From NCBI GenBank assembly GCA_022787085.1, contig JALFVE010000022.1, positions 38,985 through 102,984 on the forward strand: a DNA stretch of 64,000 bases, given 5' to 3'. A program made the translations under genes and the position numbers. Under the pieces are notes generated by a model. That model had not been told where the DNA came from. It ran no database searches and worked only from the letters and a program-made list of their open reading frames with translations. Of the stretch, positions 58,939 through 64,000 are shown in pieces. The DNA comes from Oscillospiraceae bacterium. GTDB lineage: Bacteria > Bacillota > Clostridia > Oscillospirales > Ruminococcaceae. Position 1 is the stretch's first letter; every line of letters begins with the position of its first letter.

Positions 58939-60240
58939 TTAAATGGAAATGATTCCGAAGATCTTAGCGTCAAAGCTTTCAACGCTGACCGGATAGGAAT
59001 AATAGAAGCCCTGACCCAGATCACAGTCAATGCCCTTGAGCAGCTCCGCCTGAACAGCGGTTTCGACGCCCTCGGCAACCACCTTCATATTCATCTCATG
59101 AGCCATAGCGATAAGGTGCTTGACAAGAGAATAGCTTCTCGGATAATCGGCAATTTTCTTGATAAGCTTCTGATCGAGCTTCAGAACGTCGTATTCAAGC
59201 TCGCTGAGCATATCAATAGAGGTGAATCCGCTGCCGAAATCGTCCATGGAAAGGACAAAACCGTAATTTCTGAGCTGTTCAAGAACACGGGAGACCTTTT
59301 TGTAGTCATTCATGATGACGGATTCGGTTGTTTCCAGCTCGATCATGCTGGGCCAGACATCGTATTTCTGCATCAGATTGAAAATGCTGTCCGCATAAGC
59401 AGGGTCGGAGATGTGCATCCTGGACTGATTCACCGCAATAGGAACGGGATTCACGCCCATATCCAGCCATCTTCTCATATGCTTGCAGACGGTTTCCAGA
59501 ACGAACATATCAATATCAATAACATCGCCTGTCTGTTCGGCAAGCAGAATAAATTCATCGGGTGCAATTCGTCCGAGTTTGGGGTGATCCCAGCGGACGA
59601 GAGCCTCAGCGGAAACGCATTTCCCTGTTTTAAGGTCATATTTGGGCTGAATTTCAATAACAAGCTCGTTATTTTTAACAGCGCTGCCAAGCCCCAGCTC
59701 GATAAGCTTTTTGCGCTCGTCCATGGCACGGATCTGTTCGCTGTAAACTGCAAGCTGAGTGATAAAGCTATCATGATCCACGCTTTTTCTTGCCATTTCG
59801 GCATTATTAATGATCTCATTGATACCCAGAGACGAGGAAGTGCAGAGTCCGCAGGAAAAGCTTGCGCTGATGTGGCACTTGTCAGAGGCAAGAATAACAC
59901 ATATCTCGTCAAAAATCGACTTTAATCGCTCGGAAACGGCGTCAGCGTCACCCTGAAGCAGCACAATAAATTTGTGTATCTCATAGGGAGAAAAAAGCTC
60001 GTTGTCCCTGACGGCAGCCGTCATGGTATTGTTCACAGTATGCTTGATGAATTTTCCCTCAGAGGGACCGTAGATCTCGCAGAGATGGGCAAATTTATTT
60101 ACAGAAAAGACCGCAATTGTAAAACCGCCATTTTCCACAATGCCTGAGGCGTCGTCCAGAAAACGGCAGTACGATGAAACGGCTGCGGCATTATCATTAT
60201 CTGCAGGGGAGAAAGTCATAAAATCACTTGTACTGCACAT
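58939..60240 (-). CDS. Cyclic-di-GMP phosphodiesterase with degenerate GGDEF domain
   Basis: The 433-residue protein has an N-terminal GGDEF-like fold (about 20-165) in which the GGDEF motif is missing, so it probably does not make c-di-GMP. The C-terminal EAL domain (about 180-433) keeps catalytic landmarks: SAEALVRW, the Asn in PIAVNQSR, ELETTES, MDDFGSG, LKLDQKLI, VAEGVET and GQGFYYS. It should cleave c-di-GMP. No membrane segment is seen. It is a single-gene unit. Confidence 0.88.
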   Translation of the reverse strand: MCSTSDFMTFSPADNDNAAAVSSYCRFLDDASGIVENGGFTIAVFSVNKFAHLCEIYGPSEGKFIKHTVNNTMTAAVRDNELFSPYEIHKFIVLLQGDADAVSERLKSIFDEICVILASDKCHISASFSCGLCTSSSLGINEIINNAEMARKSVDHDSFITQLAVYSEQIRAMDERKKLIELGLGSAVKNNELVIEIQPKYDLKTGKCVSAEALVRWDHPKLGRIAPDEFILLAEQTGDVIDIDMFVLETVCKHMRRWLDMGVNPVPIAVNQSRMHISDPAYADSIFNLMQKYDVWPSMIELETTESVIMNDYKKVSRVLEQLRNYGFVLSMDDFGSGFTSIDMLSELEYDVLKLDQKLIKKIADYPRSYSLVKHLIAMAHEMNMKVVAEGVETAVQAELLKGIDCDLGQGFYYSYPVSVESFDAKIFGIISI

Positions 60241-60422
60241 GTTGATCCTCCTAAGGCATTAGGGAAAATTGTTTACTTACATACAAAAATTGCAATAATT
60301 TGACTAATTTTATTATAGCACCTTTTTTCGCTTTAGTCAATACAAGAATGGGGACGGCATACTTTTGATTAGTAAACATATTATGAATAAAATTAAATGA
60401 TAATATTATTCAAATAACATAA

Positions 60423-60453
60423 AAAACAGGTCTGCACAAATAATGCAGACCTG
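60423..60453 (-). terminator. Terminator of the sugar-ABC ATPase gene
   Basis: ACAGGTCTGCA / TGCAGACCTGT stem followed on the minus strand by TTTTTT. Confidence 0.92.
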
Positions 60454-60475
60454 TGAAAAGCCATTTTTATAAAAC

Positions 60476-61618
60476 TCAGTTGATAACAGTCTTTTCGGTT
60501 TCCTTATCAAAGATGTGGATCTTGTTGGGATCGATAGCAACTTTGATAGTGTCCTGAGGACGAGCGGTAGATCTGGGATCAACACGAGCAGTAAGGGAAA
60601 TACCCTCGCAGTTAAGGTAAAGGTAAGTCTCAGCACCCATCATTTCGGTGATCTCAACGTCAGCCTCAATGATACCTGTCTTAGCAGCGGAGAGGAACAT
60701 TTCCTCATCGTGGATGTTCTCGGGACGGATACCCATAACGATCTCCTTGTCAACAAGCTCAGAAAGAGCAAGATCGTCGATCTTGGACTCGGGGATCTCA
60801 ACATAATACTTCTTGCCGCGGGTAGTCTTGGTGTCCTCGGAGCCGAACTCAACAGTGTACTTGCCCTCGATCTTTCTGAGGTAAGCGTCGATGAAGTTCA
60901 TCTGAGGAGAGCCCATGAAGCCTGCAACGAACTGGTTAACAGGGTTGGTGTAAAGATTCTGAGGAGAATCAACCTGCTGAACGAAACCATCCTTCATAAC
61001 TACGATACGGTCACCCATTGTCATAGCCTCTGTCTGGTCATGTGTTACGTAGATAAATGTAGTACCGAGCTTCTGGTGGAGCTTGGAGATCTCAGTTCTC
61101 ATCTGAGCTCTGAGCTTAGCATCCAGGTTGGAAAGAGGCTCGTCGAGTAAGAATACCTGAGGCTCACGAACGATAGCACGGCCGAGAGCAACACGCTGTC
61201 TCTGACCACCGGAAAGAGCCTTGGGCTTTCTGCTGAGAAGGTGAGAGATGTCAAGGATTCTTGCAGCTTCCTCAACCTTACGAGCGATCTCGTCCTTGGG
61301 AACCTTTCTGAGCTTCAGACCGAAAGCCATGTTCTCAAAAACGGTCATATGAGGATACAGAGCGTAGTTCTGGAAAACCATTGCGATATCTCTATCCTTA
61401 GGAGCAACGTCGTTTACGAGACGATCGCCGATATAAAGCTCGCCTTCGGAGATTTCCTCAAGACCTGCGATCATACGAAGGGTAGTGGATTTTCCGCAGC
61501 CCGAAGGACCAACGAGGATGATGAACTCTTTGTCCTTGATCTCAAGGTTAACGTCTGATACGGCAACAACGCCACCGGGATATTTCTTATAGATGCCTCT
61601 GAGTGATAAGCTTGCCAT
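60476..61618 (-). CDS. Sugar ABC transporter ATPase (MsmX/UgpC family)
   Basis: The 380-residue protein has Walker [18 protein letters not shown]-loop [11 protein letters not shown], signature [17 protein letters not shown], Walker [13 protein letters not shown], and a C-terminal TOBE/MalK-type domain (about 240-380). One such ATPase usually serves many carbohydrate importers in Firmicutes. Neither permeases nor a binding protein are adjacent, which fits a shared multitask ATPase. GGAGG precedes ATG 61618. Confidence 0.93.
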   Translation of the reverse strand: MASLSLRGIYKKYPGGVVAVSDVNLEIKDKEFIILVGPSGCGKSTTLRMIAGLEEISEGELYIGDRLVNDVAPKDRDIAMVFQNYALYPHMTVFENMAFGLKLRKVPKDEIARKVEEAARILDISHLLSRKPKALSGGQRQRVALGRAIVREPQVFLLDEPLSNLDAKLRAQMRTEISKLHQKLGTTFIYVTHDQTEAMTMGDRIVVMKDGFVQQVDSPQNLYTNPVNQFVAGFMGSPQMNFIDAYLRKIEGKYTVEFGSEDTKTTRGKKYYVEIPESKIDDLALSELVDKEIVMGIRPENIHDEEMFLSAAKTGIIEADVEITEMMGAETYLYLNCEGISLTARVDPRSTARPQDTIKVAIDPNKIHIFDKETEKTVIN

Positions 61619-61682
61619 TTAATGGACCTCCCTATTCAAAATGCTGCCGACCATAAAACAATACAATATCGGCTATACCTAT

Positions 61683-61712
61683 ATAATACCAAATATCTAA
61701 CATAAATTTCAA
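61683..61712 (-). promoter_or_regulatory. Promoter of the sugar-ABC ATPase gene
   Basis: On the minus strand TTGAAA and TATTAT are spaced 18 bp apart. Confidence 0.6.
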
Positions 61713-61772
61713 GTCTCTTATTACCCAAAGTTATAAAAATTTATTTATTAAGTTTGACGAAAATAAATGGGG

Positions 61773-62504
61773 TTAAAAATTTCGGGGGGAATTTTGTTTC
61801 TGTTTTGCATAAATCTGAGCGACTTCTTTGTGCATAATTTCTCTGCACCTTCCAAGGGGCAGATCAGGGTCAAGAGGGAGTCCTCCGATTCGTATCCGAC
61901 GAAGAAATGTGACCCTGTTGCCCGCTGCCTCCATCATCCGCTTCACCTGATGATATTTTCCCTCGCAGATGATAAGCCGCACTTTGTGCCTGTCCTCTGT
62001 GAAAATTATCTCGGCGGGCAGACATTTTTCGCCCCTGTCAATGGTCATTCCCGAGGCGAAAAGCTCCTTGTAGCCGTCCTCGGAGGGCTTTTCCAGAGTG
62101 ACCTCATATTCCTTCTCCACATGGCTGCGGGGGGAGAGCATCCTGTGAGCGAGAGCGCCGTCATCCGTGATGAAAACAAAGCCCTCGGTGTCCTTGTCCA
62201 GTCTTCCTGCGGGAAAAAGCCCTTTTCTGCGCAGCTCGGGGGGAATAAGCTCCAGCACGGTGGGGCTTAGCTCATCCTTAACGGCGCAGACCGTTCCAGC
62301 AGGCTTGTTAAGCATAATATACAAATGTTCCCGATAATTTATGTACTTTCCGCCGATAATTATCTCGTCCTTTTCGGGGTCGATGTGAACATCTCCCGAC
62401 ATAACAGGGGAGCCGTTCACGATTATCTGCCTTTTTTTTATCATTGCCTTGGCGTCTGCACGGGAAATTCCCGTCTGCTCCGCCGCAAATTTATCTATCC
62501 GCAT
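61773..62504 (-). CDS. RsuA-type 16S rRNA pseudouridine synthase
   Basis: The 243-residue protein has an N-terminal S4 domain (about 1-60) and the catalytic motif GRLDKDTEGFVFITDDG with the conserved Asp, then CEGKYHQVKRMMEAAGNRV. Family RsuA modifies U516 of 16S rRNA; related RluB/RluE act on 23S, and the exact target is not certain. It is a monocistronic gene. An ATTT-rich gap precedes it. Confidence 0.88.
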   Translation of the reverse strand: MRIDKFAAEQTGISRADAKAMIKKRQIIVNGSPVMSGDVHIDPEKDEIIIGGKYINYREHLYIMLNKPAGTVCAVKDELSPTVLELIPPELRRKGLFPAGRLDKDTEGFVFITDDGALAHRMLSPRSHVEKEYEVTLEKPSEDGYKELFASGMTIDRGEKCLPAEIIFTEDRHKVRLIICEGKYHQVKRMMEAAGNRVTFLRRIRIGGLPLDPDLPLGRCREIMHKEVAQIYAKQKQNSPRNF

Positions 62505-62973
62505 TGAAAATTTATCCTTTCGACTGTTTATTATATGAAGTTTTTGAAAAATATCCGCAATTCGGGAAAATGACTTCCGAAGGCTGTCCGATTATTTTAT
62601 CACTCGGTTTTATATTGATAAATTTATCATACCAAAGAACTTCCCAAAAGTCAACCGATAAAATGATGTAATAATATTATGTTATGATGGTCGGTTGATT
62701 TTTACTTTCCGATATGGTATAATGTATTAATCTTTATATTAGGTGCATCAGCCTGATAAATCGGAATATGTTTGTCGGAATTGTATGTTTTGCTTTGAAC
62801 GGTTTTGAACTGATACAAACCCTATCGGCGCGGTGACAAAACTAACAAATCCGCACAAACTAACAACGCGACCTCGCCGCGGGTCGTCACCCGCCGTCAT
62901 CCGCCAAAAAAAAGCAGAAAAAGACAGGAAAATAATTCTTTTATATGATATTATAATAACAGGAGGCGAGGAA
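62505..62973. repeat. Intergenic region with dispersed repeat (reverse copy at 62811-62888)
   Basis: The 470-bp gap lies between divergent genes and has no credible gene. Positions 62811-62888 match the repeat at 43244-43325 in reverse orientation. Short open frames across it are judged non-coding. TATAAT at 62952-62957 may be the -10 of the AraC-type gene. Confidence 0.7.
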
Positions 62974-63861
62974 ATGGACTGGACAGAAAGTCTCAGACGG
63001 GCAATTGATTTCATGGAGAAGCATCTTACGGAGGATATCACTCCCGAGGACGTGTCAAAAGAGGTTTGCATATCGCTTTTTTATCTTGAGCGGGGCTTCA
63101 AGGTAATGACGGGTTATTCGCTGGGGGAATATATCCGCTGCCGCAGACTGTATCTTTCGGCGCTGGATATTCTGAGCGGCAGGGGAGAAAAGGTCATCGA
63201 CACCGCTCTGAAATACGGCTATGACACACCCGAAAGCTTCACAAAGGCATTTTCCAGATTTCACGGAGTCACCCCGTCGGCACTTAAAAAGGATCCCTAT
63301 CTGCTGAGAACATTTCTGCCCCTGAAAATCAATATAGTGATTCAAGGAGGAAACAGCATGGATTTTATTGTTGAAAAAATGAGCGGCTTCAAGGTGATCG
63401 GATATGAAAAGGAGTTCTCGGCGGATAATTCCTATATTGAGATACCGAAATTCTGGAGCAGTATCTGCGCCGAAAAGCTAAGTCCACTCTTTAACAAAGC
63501 CCCCGAAACTGCCGAGGAAAAAGCAATTGCCGAAAACTGCATCGGCGAGTTTGGCGTGTGCATAGACGATATCGGCGGCGGAGCATTCAGATATCTTGTG
63601 GCAGGTACATACAAGGGCGGAGATGTACCCGATGGAATGACGGTTTATGAGTTTCCCGAGCTTGAATGGGCGAAATTCAGATGCACAGGACCCATGCCCG
63701 GAGCATTGCAGGCGGTTAATACAAAGATATTCCGTGAATGGCTGCCCGGAAATCCCGATTTTGAGATCGCCATGGGAGCAAATATCGAGTGGTATTCCAA
63801 GGGGGACAGCTCATCTCCCGATTATGAGAGCGCCATCTGGATACCTGTCAGAAGAAAATAA
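62974..63861 (+). CDS. AraC-family regulator with GyrI-like effector domain
   Basis: The 295-residue protein has an N-terminal AraC DNA-binding domain (about 1-105; DWTESLRRAIDFMEKHLTED, YIRCRRLYLSALDILSG, KYGYDTPESFTKAFSRFHGV) and a C-terminal GyrI/SOUL-like effector domain (about 125-295). Members respond to small molecules and often control efflux or stress genes. ATG 62974 follows AGGAGGCGAGG; an earlier in-frame start at 62833 lies in the repeat and is rejected. Confidence 0.88.
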   Translation: MDWTESLRRAIDFMEKHLTEDITPEDVSKEVCISLFYLERGFKVMTGYSLGEYIRCRRLYLSALDILSGRGEKVIDTALKYGYDTPESFTKAFSRFHGVTPSALKKDPYLLRTFLPLKINIVIQGGNSMDFIVEKMSGFKVIGYEKEFSADNSYIEIPKFWSSICAEKLSPLFNKAPETAEEKAIAENCIGEFGVCIDDIGGGAFRYLVAGTYKGGDVPDGMTVYEFPELEWAKFRCTGPMPGALQAVNTKIFREWLPGNPDFEIAMGANIEWYSKGDSSSPDYESAIWIPVRRK

Positions 63862-63875
63862 TATTGTTTGCTGTT

Positions 63876-64000
63876 AATAATACTAATCTTTAACCAACCT
63901 ATAGACAAATCCTCGGCTGAAATAATCACATTCGTCGTCAAGCTCCCTTGCAAGGCGGCAAGCCTTGCTGCGGTCGCTTTCCTAGACTGTGATTATTTCA
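63876..64000 (-). repeat. Dispersed repeat, copy 2 (runs off the window)
   Basis: 63876-63963 is identical to 11205-11292. Here it continues: TGAAATAATCACA at 63919-63931 and its inverse complement at 63988-64000 bracket a stem-loop with GCAAGGC and GCAAGCC blocks and CTGCGGTCGCTTTCCTA, the piece also found at 25344-25360. The full element is cut by the window end. Confidence 0.9.

Noticed and set aside
58861..59925. A 354-codon plus-strand frame opposite the EAL gene
   Set aside because: The minus strand encodes a well-conserved phosphodiesterase; the plus translation is composition-driven.

Overview
The window is a bacterial chromosome segment from a Gram-positive, spore-lineage Clostridia, most like a gut Ruminococcus-type member of the Oscillospirales. 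This is inferred from gene order and protein character: the rpmH-dnaA-dnaN-yaaA-recF-remB-gyrB-gyrA block, the spore protease gpr, a free-standing Spo0A DNA-binding domain, a sodium-type ATP synthase c subunit, and surface proteins with Glu/Ala/Thr-rich stalks and TGN-type sorting signals. The species is not identified. No rRNA, prophage, insertion sequence or CRISPR array was seen. There is one tRNA (Pro, UGG).

Layout. 0-3.4 kb: end of nusG, rplK and rplA, closed by a strong terminator, then two enzymes that reverse ADP-ribosylation (a microbial-type PARG and an ARH/DraG-family hydrolase). 3.4-11 kb: tRNA-Pro and a complete F-type ATP synthase operon (atpI-B-E-F-H-A-G-D-C). 11-15.7 kb: a small convergent locus built like an Fst/Par type I toxin-antitoxin system, a Spo0A C-terminal-domain gene, mscL, guaB, a small Nif11-like protein and a nicotinamidase-like hydrolase. 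15.8-25.3 kb: a secreted cell-wall-repeat protein, nicotinate phosphoribosyltransferase, four tandem anchored surface proteins, a 47-residue protein that is almost only a sorting signal, and an SPFH protein with zinc ribbons. 25.6-33 kb: HtrA protease, greA, lysS, a Crp-like regulator, rsmE, feoA, a GH16 glucanase and a CmpB-type membrane protein.

32.9-43.1 kb is the left replication arm on the minus strand (gyrA, a YcxB-like protein, gyrB, remB, recF, yaaA, dnaN, dnaA). The probable oriC is the dnaA-dnaN intergenic region, with iterated TGTTGAAA and TTGTAAC motifs. 43.9-54.8 kb is the right arm on the plus strand (rpmH, rnpA, yidD, yidC, jag, mnmE, mnmG, rsmG, a Noc-like gene, parA, parB). 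Seven parS sites lie between 50.3 and 58.9 kb. 54.9-64 kb: rpsT with a long leader, gpr, a lipoprotein, the NAD(P)HX repair enzyme, an EAL phosphodiesterase, a sugar-ABC ATPase, an RsuA-like pseudouridine synthase and an AraC-GyrI regulator.

Several patterns are not explained by the genes. (1) The convergent toxin/antisense-RNA locus at 10.97-11.20 kb, whose toxin start abuts an 88-bp repeat found again, identical, at 63.9 kb. (2) An 11-bp palindrome TAC-N5-GTA, clustered in AT-rich gaps and in AT-rich pockets inside recF and mnmE. (3) parS sites embedded in longer perfect palindromes, one with a terminator U-tract. (4) A two-carboxylate ion motif in the c ring. All positions and motifs were read by eye; no alignment or database search was run.
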